Of a stretch of DNA of 64,000 nucleotides, positions 1-7,430 are shown one piece after another. The notes beneath the pieces are model-generated. The model was not told the DNA's origin, did not search any database, and saw only the letters and a program-made list of their open reading frames with translations. A program made the position numbers and the translations under genes. The DNA comes from Rubrobacter tropicus (GTDB lineage: Bacteria; Actinomycetota; Rubrobacteria; Rubrobacterales; Rubrobacteraceae), in contig NZ_CP045119.1 in the NCBI RefSeq assembly GCF_011492945.1, positions 1,178,001 through 1,242,000 on the forward strand, given 5' to 3'. The stretch's first letter is position 1. Every line of letters begins with the position of its first letter.

Positions 1-421
1 CCAGGAGCCTGACGAGCTCACGCCGGTCTTCCTCGGAGAGCCCTACGAAGAGCTCCGCCACGTCCTTGCGGTGCTCTTCGTACTGGGTTTCCATGGTCCT
101 TCCGCCCTCGTCGGTCAGCTCTATGACGATCGCGCGCCGGTCGGTGGGGTGGGGCAGACGCCTGACCAGGCCCTCCTGCTCCAGCCCGTCGACCAGCGCC
201 GTCACGTTGCGGCGCGTCACCCCGAGCTCGTCGCTGATGCCGCTCATGATCTTGGGCCCCCCGCAATGCAAGGCCCCGAGCAACCGCATCCGCGCGTAAC
301 TGACGCCCGGCTCCCGCATCCGCGAACGTACCCACTTCATGTACGCCGGCCCAAACGCGGCGAACTCGTCGACCAAACGCAGGGAGAGATCCCCGACAGC
401 CCCCGAACTTACCGTGTCCAT
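1..421 (-). CDS. MarR-family transcriptional regulator (3' end beyond window)
   Basis: About 140 residues are visible before the gene leaves the left edge of the window. The minus-strand protein begins MDTVSSGAVGDLSL and carries a winged helix-turn-helix of MarR type: recognition region SDELGVTRRNVTALVDGLE, followed by the wing LVRRLPHPTDRRAIVI and the usual ELTDEG. It should be a dimeric DNA-binding repressor responding to a small ligand or oxidant. ATG at 421 is preceded by GGGGAG; an in-frame GTG at 433 is an alternative. A better Shine-Dalgarno (AAAGGAG, 459-453) instead serves an 11-codon reading frame overlapping this start. It is divergent from the membrane protein at 535 and shares a palindromic promoter region with it, which suggests autoregulation and control of that neighbour. 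The family is clear, the ligand unknown. Confidence 0.85.
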   Translation of the reverse strand, partial: MDTVSSGAVGDLSLRLVDEFAAFGPAYMKWVRSRMREPGVSYARMRLLGALHCGGPKIMSGISDELGVTRRNVTALVDGLEQEGLVRRLPHPTDRRAIVIELTDEGGRTMETQYEEHRKDVAELFVGLSEEDRRELVRLL

Positions 422-444
422 GCCGCTCCCCACACGAAACCCAT
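409..444 (-). CDS. Possible 11-codon leader ORF overlapping the MarR start
   Basis: On the minus strand, AAAGGAG (459-453) stands 8 nt before an ATG at 444 that opens a short frame, MGFVWGAAWTR, ending at TAA 411-409. It overlaps the first codons of the MarR gene in another frame. The spacing is ideal for this ATG and too long for the MarR start, so translation of the MarR gene could be coupled to the leader. It could equally be chance; no homology can be assessed. Confidence 0.3.
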   Translation of the reverse strand: MGFVWGAAWTR

Positions 445-465
445 ACTACCAACTCCTTTGATCGC

Positions 466-495
466 ATCTTAACCGTTGACGTTCATTGTTGTCAA
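466..495 (-). promoter_or_regulatory. Promoter of the MarR gene
   Basis: Read on the minus strand: TTGACA (495-490), an 18-nt spacer and TAAGAT (471-466). The -35 box is consensus. It overlaps the CATTG-TTGT-CAATG palindrome and the -35 of the divergent promoter. The start point would fall at or just before the AAAGGAG box, giving a very short leader. Confidence 0.5.
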
Positions 496-497
496 TG
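484..497. promoter_or_regulatory. Palindromic operator between divergent promoters
   Basis: CATTG (484-488) and CAATG (493-497) form a perfect inverted repeat around TTGT. Both flanking promoters place their -35 boxes on it (489-494 on plus, 495-490 on minus), so one bound dimer would block both. MarR proteins commonly bind such palindromes; assigning it to the adjacent MarR protein is inference. Confidence 0.5.
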
Positions 498-517
498 TTA
501 TTGTGAATAACTACATT
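489..517 (+). promoter_or_regulatory. Promoter of the DUF6069-like membrane protein
   Basis: TTGTCA (489-494), a 17-nt spacer and TACATT (512-517), followed by GGAGG (524-528) and the GTG start at 535. The AT-rich promoter stands out from the surrounding GC-rich sequence. Confidence 0.45.
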
Positions 518-534
518 ATAGTCGGAGGCGCAGG

Positions 535-1005
535 GTGTCCGGCGGGATGGGAGAGGAGGCGGGCGTGGCTGCTGTATCGGGTGGGGCCGAGGGTCGGGGT
601 GTTCCGTTGGGGCGGCTGGCGATGGTCGGGGCGCTCACGGTGGTGGTTGCGGTGGTGGTGAACGTCGTGATCCGGACGGTCGCGGTCTCCGTGTTTGGGA
701 TCGGGGAGGGGTTTCAGCCGCTCGGCGTGGGGCCGACGGTGTTCTTCACCGTGGTTGGGGTAACGGGCGCCGTGGTGGTGTTCGGCCTGATCCTGCGCTT
801 CGCGCGGCGTCCGGTGCGTTTGTTCCGGAGGGTCGCTCTGGTGGTGCTGGTGGTCTCGCTGGTGCCCGACGTCTTGCTCCTGTTCGCGGGTTCCATGCCC
901 GGCGTGACCGCCGCCGGGGTCGGCACGTTGATGATCGAGCACGTCGCCACGTGGGCGGTGGCCGTCGGGATGCTCACCACGCTTGCCGGGGGGAGAAGGT
1001 CGTAG
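535..1005 (+). CDS. DUF6069-like four-helix membrane protein
   Basis: The 156-residue protein has a short hydrophilic N terminus and four hydrophobic segments at roughly residues 28-50, 68-90, 98-118 and 128-150, with a conserved-looking PLGVGPTVFF loop between the first two. This matches the layout of the actinobacterial DUF6069 family, small integral membrane proteins of unknown function often found beside MarR or TetR regulators. GTG at 535 is chosen because GGAGG lies 6 nt upstream. It is divergent from the MarR gene and probably under its control. The family name rests on topology and general sequence character, so the membrane location is firmer than the family. Confidence 0.65.
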   Translation: MSGGMGEEAGVAAVSGGAEGRGVPLGRLAMVGALTVVVAVVVNVVIRTVAVSVFGIGEGFQPLGVGPTVFFTVVGVTGAVVVFGLILRFARRPVRLFRRVALVVLVVSLVPDVLLLFAGSMPGVTAAGVGTLMIEHVATWAVAVGMLTTLAGGRRS

Positions 1006-1167
1006 GGCCTACCACGCGGGTGAGGAGGCCGACCCGCGATCCGATGGGCGGAAGGTGGCCCCGGTTACGGACGGCCGGGGCGAAGGGGACGAGACTGCGG
1101 GTTGGCCTGGATCTTCAAGGTATAGACTCAGGGCGCTCGCGAAGTTCAGAGACCAAGAGGAGCAGGT

Positions 1168-2028
1168 TTGAGTAACACTGGCATGGGTGGGAAGGTGGCG
1201 CTCGTCACGGGCGGGACCTCCGGCATAGGCAAGGCGGCGGCGACGGCGCTGGCCGCGATGGGGGCCGACGTCGTCCTGGTAGGGCGCAACCCCGAGCGCG
1301 GGGAGGAGGCGGCGGCCGAGATCCGGGCCCGGACCGGCGGACGCGTGGACCTGGCGCTCGCCGACCTCTCCTCGCAGGCCGAGGTGCGCGCGCTGGCCGA
1401 CGAGTTCAAGAAGCGCTACGACAGGCTCGACGTGCTCGTCAACAACGCGGGGCTCGTTCAGAGCACGAGGAGCGAGACCGTGGACGGCCTGGAGACCACG
1501 TTCGCCATAAACCACCTGGCGCCGTTCCTGCTCACGAACCTGCTTATGGATCTGCTCAAAGAGAGCGCCCCTAGCAGGGTCGTCACCGTCTCCTCGGAGG
1601 CCGAACGGTGGGGGAACATCGACTTCGACGACTTGCAGTCCAGGAAGAAGTACAGGGGTTTCCCCGTCTACGGGATGACCAAGCTCGCCAACATCATGTT
1701 CACCTACGAGCTAGCGGGGCGGCTGAAAGGGACTGGCGTAACGGCCACCTGCATGCACCCGGGGGCCGTCAATACCAGGTTCGGGAGCGACAACTCGGGG
1801 CTGTTCACGATCTTTTTCCGGCTCTTCAAGCCGTTCATGAGGACGCCGGAGCAGGGGGCCGACACCCTGATCTGGCTGGCCTCCTCGCCCGAGGTGGAGG
1901 GCGTCAGCGGCCGGTACTACTCGGACCGCAAGGTCATCGAGCCGAAGAAGGTCGCCGATGATCCGCAGGCCCGGCGCAGGCTGTGGGAGGAGAGCGAGAG
2001 GCTCACGGGCCTGAAGGTGACCGCGTAG
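1168..2028 (+). CDS. Short-chain dehydrogenase/reductase (retinol dehydrogenase-like)
   Basis: A classical SDR of 286 residues. The N-terminal cofactor motif is TGGTSGIGKAAA, the structural NNAG motif and catalytic serine region (VSSEAERWG) follow, and the active site is YGMTK. The C-terminal half has a loop with HPGAVNTRFG. Substrate specificity cannot be read from sequence; close relatives are annotated as retinol dehydrogenase-like or oxidoreductases of lipophilic alcohols. TTG 1168 is used because GAGGAGC stands just upstream. Its TAG overlaps the GTG of the ABC ATPase by one base, so it leads a likely five-gene operon running to the rhodanese. Confidence 0.9.
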   Translation: MSNTGMGGKVALVTGGTSGIGKAAATALAAMGADVVLVGRNPERGEEAAAEIRARTGGRVDLALADLSSQAEVRALADEFKKRYDRLDVLVNNAGLVQSTRSETVDGLETTFAINHLAPFLLTNLLMDLLKESAPSRVVTVSSEAERWGNIDFDDLQSRKKYRGFPVYGMTKLANIMFTYELAGRLKGTGVTATCMHPGAVNTRFGSDNSGLFTIFFRLFKPFMRTPEQGADTLIWLASSPEVEGVSGRYYSDRKVIEPKKVADDPQARRRLWEESERLTGLKVTA

Positions 2029-3014
2029 TGGGACGCGACAGCGGGATAATCGTCGAGGGCCTCGTCCGGGAGTTCAGGAAGGGACCGCGGGCCGTGGACG
2101 GCATCGACCTGCGCGTCGAGCCCGGCGAGGCCTACGGCTTTCTCGGCCCGAACGGCGCGGGGAAATCTACGACCGTCCTGATGCTGACGACGCTGCTGCC
2201 GCCGACGGGCGGGACCGCGAGGGTCGCCGGCTACGACATCGTCAGGGAGGGGCCGCAGGTCAGGGCCTCCATCGGGGCGGCGCTGCAGGAGGCCGCGCTC
2301 GACCCGTTCCTGACCGGGAGGGAGCACCTCAACTTGCAGGCCGCGTTGCACGGCATCTCGCGCGCGGACCGGAAGAAGCGGGGGAACGCGCTGCTGGAGC
2401 GGGTCGGGTTGCAGGAGGCGGCCGACCGGCGGGTGCGCGGGTATTCGGGCGGGATGAAGCGGAGGCTCGACCTCGCGCTCGCGCTCGTGCACGGGCCGAG
2501 CATCCTGTTTCTCGACGAGCCGACGACGGGGCTCGACCCGCAGAGCCGGAGCGCCCTGTGGAGCGAGGTCAGCAGGCTCGCCAGGGACGAGGGTGTCACG
2601 GTGTTCCTGACGACGCAGTACCTCGAAGAGGCCGACGTGTTGGCCGACCGGGTCGGGATCATCGACCGGGGCACCATCGTGGCCGAGGACACGCCCGAGG
2701 CGCTGAAGGCCGAGATCGGGCGCCCCAGCGTCGAGGCGACGCCGGCCAGCCCGGCAGAGCGGGACGCCGTCGTTGGCGTTCTGGGCCGGTTCGGGGAGGA
2801 GATCCCATCCCAGCCCGGCACCGTCGCCGTCCGCCTCTCCGGCGGCGCCGCGGGCCTCGCCGACGTCGTGCGAGCCCTCGACCGGGAGAACCTGAAGGTC
2901 TCGAACCTGAGACTAGAAGAGCCGAGCCTCGACGACGTCTTTCTCGCCAAGACCGGCCGCTCGCTCGAAGGGGCCGGGGACAGTGGAGAGGGCGCGGAGG
3001 AGGCGCAAGGGTGA
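2028..3014 (+). CDS. DrrA-family ABC transporter ATP-binding protein
   Basis: A 328-residue ATPase with Walker A GPNGAGKST, signature SGGMKRRLDLALALV and Walker B LDEPTTGLDP. Its long C-terminal extension after the nucleotide-binding domain is typical of the DrrA (daunorubicin resistance) family that powers ABC-2 exporters. The GTG start overlaps the SDR stop (TAGTG), a better choice than the GTG-like codons upstream that lie inside the SDR gene. Its stop overlaps the GTG of the first permease, consistent with stoichiometric production. The exported substrate is unknown; drugs, lipids or glycolipids are all possible. Confidence 0.92.
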   Translation: MGRDSGIIVEGLVREFRKGPRAVDGIDLRVEPGEAYGFLGPNGAGKSTTVLMLTTLLPPTGGTARVAGYDIVREGPQVRASIGAALQEAALDPFLTGREHLNLQAALHGISRADRKKRGNALLERVGLQEAADRRVRGYSGGMKRRLDLALALVHGPSILFLDEPTTGLDPQSRSALWSEVSRLARDEGVTVFLTTQYLEEADVLADRVGIIDRGTIVAEDTPEALKAEIGRPSVEATPASPAERDAVVGVLGRFGEEIPSQPGTVAVRLSGGAAGLADVVRALDRENLKVSNLRLEEPSLDDVFLAKTGRSLEGAGDSGEGAEEAQG

Positions 3015-3787
3015 CGGGCTCCTCTTTTCTCGTGCAGGTCGTGGCGCTCGCGCGCCGCTCGACCGTAAGGACGCTGCGCCAGCCGGCCGTTATCGTCTCG
3101 GCCCTGCTGTTTCCGATGATGTTCTTCTCCATAAACGCGAGCGGCCTCGACGCGGCCTCGCGCTTGCCGGGATTTCCGGACGCCCCGTACCTGGACTTCG
3201 CCTTCGCGTTTCCGCTCATTCAAGCGTCGCTGTTCGGGGCGATCACGGCCGGCAGCGACCTCGCCCGCGACATCGAGAACGGCTTCTTCGACCGGCTCTC
3301 CCTGACCCCGATGCGGCCTTCGGCGCTGCTCAGCGGGATGCTCGCCGGCGTCGTCGCCCTCGGCCTTATCCAGGGCGTCGTCTTTCTCGCGTTCGGTTTC
3401 CTGATGGGCGTGAACATCAGCAGCGGCGTCCTGGGGATGCTCGTGATCGTGGCGCTCACGGTGCTCGTGGCTCTGGGCTTCGGGGGGCTCGGGGCGATGC
3501 TCGCCATACGGACCGGCTCCGTGGAGGCGGTCGAGAGCGCCTTTCCGCTCTTCTTCGTCGCGATCTTCATGTCCTCCATAAACCTGCCGAGAAACCTTAT
3601 AGAGCAGGACTGGTTCAGGTTCATAGCGACCGTCAACCCTATCTCCTACCTCGTCGAAGGCATCCGGAGTTTGGTGATAACCGGCTGGGACGCGCAGGCG
3701 CTCCTGCTCGGCTTCGGGTGCGCGGCTGTGATCGTGGTGCTCGCCATCGGCGGGGCCGCGGCCTCCATGCGGACGAGGGTGGCCTAG
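3011..3787 (+). CDS. ABC-2 type transporter permease (DrrB-like), first subunit
   Basis: A 258-residue membrane protein with six predicted hydrophobic segments and the ABC-2 signature regions: GSDLARDIENGFFDRLSLTP after the second helix and NPISYLVEGIRSL before the last. It starts at GTG 3011, overlapping the ATPase stop as GTGA. With the ATPase and the second permease it would form an exporter with a heterodimeric membrane part. Substrate unknown. Confidence 0.9.
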   Translation: MTGSSFLVQVVALARRSTVRTLRQPAVIVSALLFPMMFFSINASGLDAASRLPGFPDAPYLDFAFAFPLIQASLFGAITAGSDLARDIENGFFDRLSLTPMRPSALLSGMLAGVVALGLIQGVVFLAFGFLMGVNISSGVLGMLVIVALTVLVALGFGGLGAMLAIRTGSVEAVESAFPLFFVAIFMSSINLPRNLIEQDWFRFIATVNPISYLVEGIRSLVITGWDAQALLLGFGCAAVIVVLAIGGAAASMRTRVA

Positions 3788-3788
3788 C

Positions 3789-4553
3789 GTGGGCGGCTTC
3801 TTCGCGGTCGCCTGGGCCGTCGCGGGCAGGCAGACCTACAAGTACTTCACCAACCCGGCGTTCCTGGCGCCGGCCCTCTTCCCGCTCTTCTTCTTCGTGG
3901 CGTTCGCGGGGGGGCTCACGAGGGTGGGTGACATACCCGGCTTCGACTACGCCGCCGGTTACATCGCCTTCCAGTACGTCTGGGCCTTGCTCCAGGCCGT
4001 CACGATGGGCGGGGCGTTCACGGGGTTCTCGATAGCCAGCGACTTCGAGAACGGGTTCGCCAGGAGGCTCATGCTCGCGGCCTCCAACAGGTACGGGATC
4101 ATCCTCGGCTACACCATGGCCTCGCTCGTACGCGCCTTCATGACCGGGACGCTCGTGACCGTTCTGGCGCTTATAACCGGCATGCCCATAACGGGCGGCT
4201 TCGACTTCTTCGGGTTGATCGCGCTCGCCATTCTCGCCAACATCGCGGCGACGCTCTTCGGGGCCGGTATCGCGATGATGCTCCGCACCCAGCAGGCCGG
4301 GCCCGTTATAAGGACCCCGATCTTCATGGTCCTCTTTTTGGCCCCGGTCTTCGTCCCGCTGAACCTCTTGAGCGGCTGGATCGAGACGGTGGCCCGCCTG
4401 AACCCGTTCACCGCCATCCTCGGCGCCGCGCGCGGCTTTCTGGCCGGCGACCCGCAGAACGTGCTCCCGGCCTTCGCCATAAGCGCCGCCCTGATACTCG
4501 TCCTCTCCGTGTGGGCCATCTTCGGCCTCCGGCGGGCCGAGAACGCCGGATAG
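3789..4553 (+). CDS. ABC-2 type transporter permease, second subunit
   Basis: A 254-residue protein paralogous in layout to the previous permease. It has an N-terminal helix, the FENGFARRLMLAASNR loop corresponding to the ENGF motif of its partner, and the NPFTAILGAARGF segment before the last helix. GTG 3789 begins one base after the upstream stop. Two different permeases behind one DrrA-type ATPase suggests a heterodimeric channel. Its stop is followed after one base by the ATG of the F420-type oxidoreductase. Confidence 0.9.
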   Translation: MGGFFAVAWAVAGRQTYKYFTNPAFLAPALFPLFFFVAFAGGLTRVGDIPGFDYAAGYIAFQYVWALLQAVTMGGAFTGFSIASDFENGFARRLMLAASNRYGIILGYTMASLVRAFMTGTLVTVLALITGMPITGGFDFFGLIALAILANIAATLFGAGIAMMLRTQQAGPVIRTPIFMVLFLAPVFVPLNLLSGWIETVARLNPFTAILGAARGFLAGDPQNVLPAFAISAALILVLSVWAIFGLRRAENAG

Positions 4554-4554
4554 A

Positions 4555-5037
4555 ATGACCCGGGGACGGCCTTACGGCCCCGCCATCGCCACGGCCCAGA
4601 AGTGGGCCACGAAGCTGCATTCTTCCCTCTACCGGACCACGAACGGCAGGGTCGGCGGCCGGATGGTCGGCAGCCCCGTGCTTCTGCTCGTCACGACCGG
4701 CCGCCGGAGCGGGCTGCGGCGGACGACGCCGCTTCTCTACCTCGAAGACGGCGGCCGGTACGCTATCGTCGCCTCCAACGGCGGCGCCCCGAAGCACCCC
4801 GACTGGTGGCTCAACCTCGGGGCGAACCCGGAGGCGGCCGTCGAGGTCGGTGGGCGCGAGATCCGCGTCCGCGCCACGGAGGCCGTGGGCGAAGAGAAGC
4901 GGCGGCTGTGGAAGCGGCTCGTCGAGATGTACCCGAGCTACGCGAGCTACCAGGCGAAGACGGACCGGGAGATCCCGGTGATCCTCCTCGAACCCATCGA
5001 ACAAGGCACCCGAAACCCACGAAAGGAGCCGGCATGA
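4555..5037 (+). CDS. F420-dependent (Ddn-type) nitroreductase-family oxidoreductase
   Basis: A 160-residue protein of the deazaflavin-dependent DDN family (formerly DUF385), a split beta-barrel fold that uses coenzyme F420H2. Characteristic segments are VLLLVTTGRRSGLRRTTPL, the ASNGGAPKHPDWWLNL core and the NPEAAVEVGG strand. Relatives reduce quinones, nitro groups or other electrophiles; the substrate here is not predictable. It is tightly linked to the ABC exporter upstream, and its TGA overlaps the ATG of the rhodanese gene (ATGA). An export pump beside a reductase is consistent with a detoxification unit, but that is inference. Confidence 0.9.
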   Translation: MTRGRPYGPAIATAQKWATKLHSSLYRTTNGRVGGRMVGSPVLLLVTTGRRSGLRRTTPLLYLEDGGRYAIVASNGGAPKHPDWWLNLGANPEAAVEVGGREIRVRATEAVGEEKRRLWKRLVEMYPSYASYQAKTDREIPVILLEPIEQGTRNPRKEPA

Positions 5038-5354
5038 AAACCATAGACCGCGAGGAACTGAAGGCGAAGCTGGACCGCGGGGACGATCTCTTGCTCCTGG
5101 AGGTGCTCGGCGAGGCCTCGTACGGGCAGGGGCACCTGCCCGGCGCGGTCCGTTACGAGGGGCGGGGTCAGGTTGAGGGTCTGGTTCAGGACCGGAGCGC
5201 CGAGGTCGTGGCCTACTGCTCGAACTTCAACTGACACTCCTCGACGCGGGTCGTCCGTGAGCTGACGGCCATGGGTTACGACAACGTCTCCGACTACGAG
5301 GGCGGCAAGCAGGACTGGATCGAGGCCGGCCTCCCGGTCGAAACGGGGAGTTGA
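5034..5354 (+). pseudogene. Rhodanese-domain protein interrupted by an in-frame TGA (nonsense mutation or selenocysteine)
   Basis: ATG 5034 overlaps the previous stop and is preceded by AAAGGAG. The frame encodes a rhodanese: N-terminal LLLLEVLGEASYGQGHLPGA, then VVAYC with the catalytic Cys. At TGA 5232-5234, right after the peptide SNFN, translation would stop at 66 residues. The same frame continues without break to TGA 5354 as HSSTRVVRELTAMGYDNV then SDYEGG and EAGLPVE, exactly the C-terminal half of a rhodanese. The TGA occupies the second position of the C-x4-C loop seen in many relatives, so TGC to TGA is one substitution away. A small stem CGAC/GTCG lies a few bases downstream, but it is weak evidence for a SECIS element. 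Confidence 0.7.
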
Positions 5355-5387
5355 TACGGGGTTGACGGGGTTGCGAAGGAGGGCCCG

Positions 5388-6089
5388 GTGAGGGTCATCA
5401 AGGCCAGGGAACTCACCAAGACCTACGGCCGGGGCGAGGGCCGGGTCGAGGCCCTGGCCGGCGTGAGCCTCGACGTCGAGCCGGGCGAGTGGGTTTCGGT
5501 GGTCGGACCTTCCGGGAGCGGCAAGAGCACGCTGATGAACCTGCTGGGGCTGCTGGACCGGCCCACGGCAGGGAGCTACGTCCTCGACGGGCGCGAGGTG
5601 TCGGGGCTCAAGGGCGGCGAGCTCGCGCGGGCGAGGCGGGATCTGATCGGCTTCGTCTTCCAGAGCTACAACCTCCTGCCCCGCCAGAGCGCCCGCAAGA
5701 ACGTGGAGCTTCCCCTCGTCTACGCCGGGACGCGGGGGGCCGAGCGTCGCAAGCGGGCGCTTGGGGCCCTCGAACAGGTGGGGCTCTCGGACCGGGCCGG
5801 GCACAGGCCGCCGGAGCTCTCGGGTGGGCAAAAGCAAAGGGTGGCCATAGCGCGGGCGCTCGTGAGCCGGCCGGCGATGCTGCTCGCCGACGAGCCTACG
5901 GGGAACCTGGATACGAGATCCGGGGAGGGAATCCTGAACCTCTTCGGGCAGCTCAACGCCTCGGGGGTGACGCTAATCGTCGTTACGCACGACCCGGAGG
6001 TCGCCCAGAGGGGGGACAGGATCGTGGACATCCGGGACGGGCGCGTCTTTGCCGACGAGAAGTCGCGGGGGCTGGGGGTCGCAGAATGA
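5388..6089 (+). CDS. MacB/LolD-type ABC transporter ATP-binding protein
   Basis: A 233-residue ATPase with Walker A GPSGSGKST, the LLGLLDRPTAG segment typical of the MacB/LolD/FtsE group, Q-loop FVFQSYNLLP, signature LSGGQKQRVAIARALV and Walker B LLADEPTGNLD. GTG 5388 is preceded by GGAGGGCCC. The stop overlaps the ATG of the permease gene (ATGA), so the two form a classic mechanotransmission exporter pair. It lies 33 bp after the interrupted rhodanese and may be transcribed with it. Confidence 0.93.
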   Translation: MRVIKARELTKTYGRGEGRVEALAGVSLDVEPGEWVSVVGPSGSGKSTLMNLLGLLDRPTAGSYVLDGREVSGLKGGELARARRDLIGFVFQSYNLLPRQSARKNVELPLVYAGTRGAERRKRALGALEQVGLSDRAGHRPPELSGGQKQRVAIARALVSRPAMLLADEPTGNLDTRSGEGILNLFGQLNASGVTLIVVTHDPEVAQRGDRIVDIRDGRVFADEKSRGLGVAE

Positions 6090-7429
6090 GGAAGGTCTTC
6101 CAGATCGCCGGCATGGGCCTCTCCGGGTTGCTCGTCAACTGGGCCCGCACGTTCCTCACCATGCTCGGCATAATCATCGGGGTGGCGGCCGTCGTGCTGC
6201 TCACCTCTTTGGGGAACGGCATACAGAAGAGCATCTCGGGCCAGATCAACGACCTCGGCCCCAACCTCATAACCATAAGCCCCGGCACCAGCGGCGAGCA
6301 GGCCGGCGGCGACGACGGCCCGTTCGGCGCCGCCGCGGCCAGCACCCTGACCCCGGAGGACACGCGGCTGGTCGGCGATCTTCCCGGCGTGGCGAGGGCC
6401 TCGTCGAACGTCTCGACCGTCGCGCCCGTCGAACGACAGAGTGTCTCTTTCTCCGGGGTCGACCCGTCCTACGACGAGATCCGGTCCGTCGGCCTCGCCG
6501 CGGGCCGCTTCGTGGAGGGCCGCGGCGAGGTCGTGCTCTCCCAGGCCGATGCGAGGAGGCTCCTCGACTCGAAACCCGGGGAGGCCGTCGGAAAAACCTT
6601 GTCCGTCGGGGGATCATCCCAAAACGCGCCAGAACGGGACTCCGAACGGCGCTCCGCCCAGGTGCCGAAACGGCTCCCCGAACAGATCTCCGAACGTCTC
6701 CCCGAAGGCGTCGCGCGCGAGCAGGCGCAGGATGCGCCGCAAGAGCCCGCGCCCGAGCCTGCCAGGAAGTACGAGGTCGTCGGGGTAGCCGAGGCGTCGG
6801 ACGTGGAGTTCGGTCCCCCCGTACCCGAGGCTTCGTTCATGGCGACGGCGGACGCTTTGGAGGTCTCCGGCGTGAAGACCGTGGGACAGATCGTGGTCCA
6901 GGCCGAGGGTGCGGGGACCGTAGACCGGGCCGTGGACGGGATCGGCAAGGAGCTGAGGGAAGCCCATGATGGGGCGAAGGACTTTTCTGTTATTACGCAG
7001 AGGGAGTTGCTTTCGACCTTCACCGAGATCACGGACCAGCTCAAGATCTTCCTGACGGGCATCGCCGGCATCTCACTTCTCGTCGGCGGCATCGGGGTCA
7101 TGAACATCATGCTCGTCTCGGTGGCGGAGAGGACGCGTGAGATCGGCGTTCGCAAAGCCCTCGGCGCGACCAACGCCAACGTGCTGCTGCAGTTCTTGTT
7201 GGAGGCCGTGCTGCTGGCCCTGATCGGGGGCGTCCTCGGCGTCCTGGTCGGCATCGCAGGATCGGCCATCCTGCCGAACGTCCTCGAAGACCTCCCGCCC
7301 GCCGTCGTTACGGCAAACGAGGTGGCGCTGGCGTTCGGCGTCTCGGCCCTGATCGGGGTCCTCTTCGGCGTCCTCCCCGCCTACCGCTCCGCCCGCCTCC
7401 AACCCGTCGAAGCGTTGCGCAGGGAGTAA
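6086..7429 (+). CDS. MacB-like ABC transporter permease with a charged insertion
   Basis: A 447-residue permease with the MacB topology. One N-terminal helix (LTMLGIIIGVAAVVLLTSLG) is followed by a large extracytoplasmic domain (MacB_PCD) and three C-terminal helices of the FtsX fold, with VSVAERTREIGVRKALGA between the first two. Residues about 175-230 form a Glu/Arg/Pro-rich insertion with degenerate heptad-like repeats (PERDSER, PKRLPEQ, SERLPEG) interrupting the periplasmic domain, which resumes at KYEVVGVAEA. The insertion is lower in GC at third positions than its surroundings. Substrate unknown; peptides or lipids are typical for the family. Confidence 0.9.
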   Translation: MRKVFQIAGMGLSGLLVNWARTFLTMLGIIIGVAAVVLLTSLGNGIQKSISGQINDLGPNLITISPGTSGEQAGGDDGPFGAAAASTLTPEDTRLVGDLPGVARASSNVSTVAPVERQSVSFSGVDPSYDEIRSVGLAAGRFVEGRGEVVLSQADARRLLDSKPGEAVGKTLSVGGSSQNAPERDSERRSAQVPKRLPEQISERLPEGVAREQAQDAPQEPAPEPARKYEVVGVAEASDVEFGPPVPEASFMATADALEVSGVKTVGQIVVQAEGAGTVDRAVDGIGKELREAHDGAKDFSVITQRELLSTFTEITDQLKIFLTGIAGISLLVGGIGVMNIMLVSVAERTREIGVRKALGATNANVLLQFLLEAVLLALIGGVLGVLVGIAGSAILPNVLEDLPPAVVTANEVALAFGVSALIGVLFGVLPAYRSARLQPVEALRRE

Positions 7430-7430
7430 G

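Noticed and set aside
5489-6085. An N-terminal extension of the MacB-like permease
   Set aside because: It is an out-of-frame reading of the ATPase gene; the ATG at 6086 overlapping its stop is the natural start.
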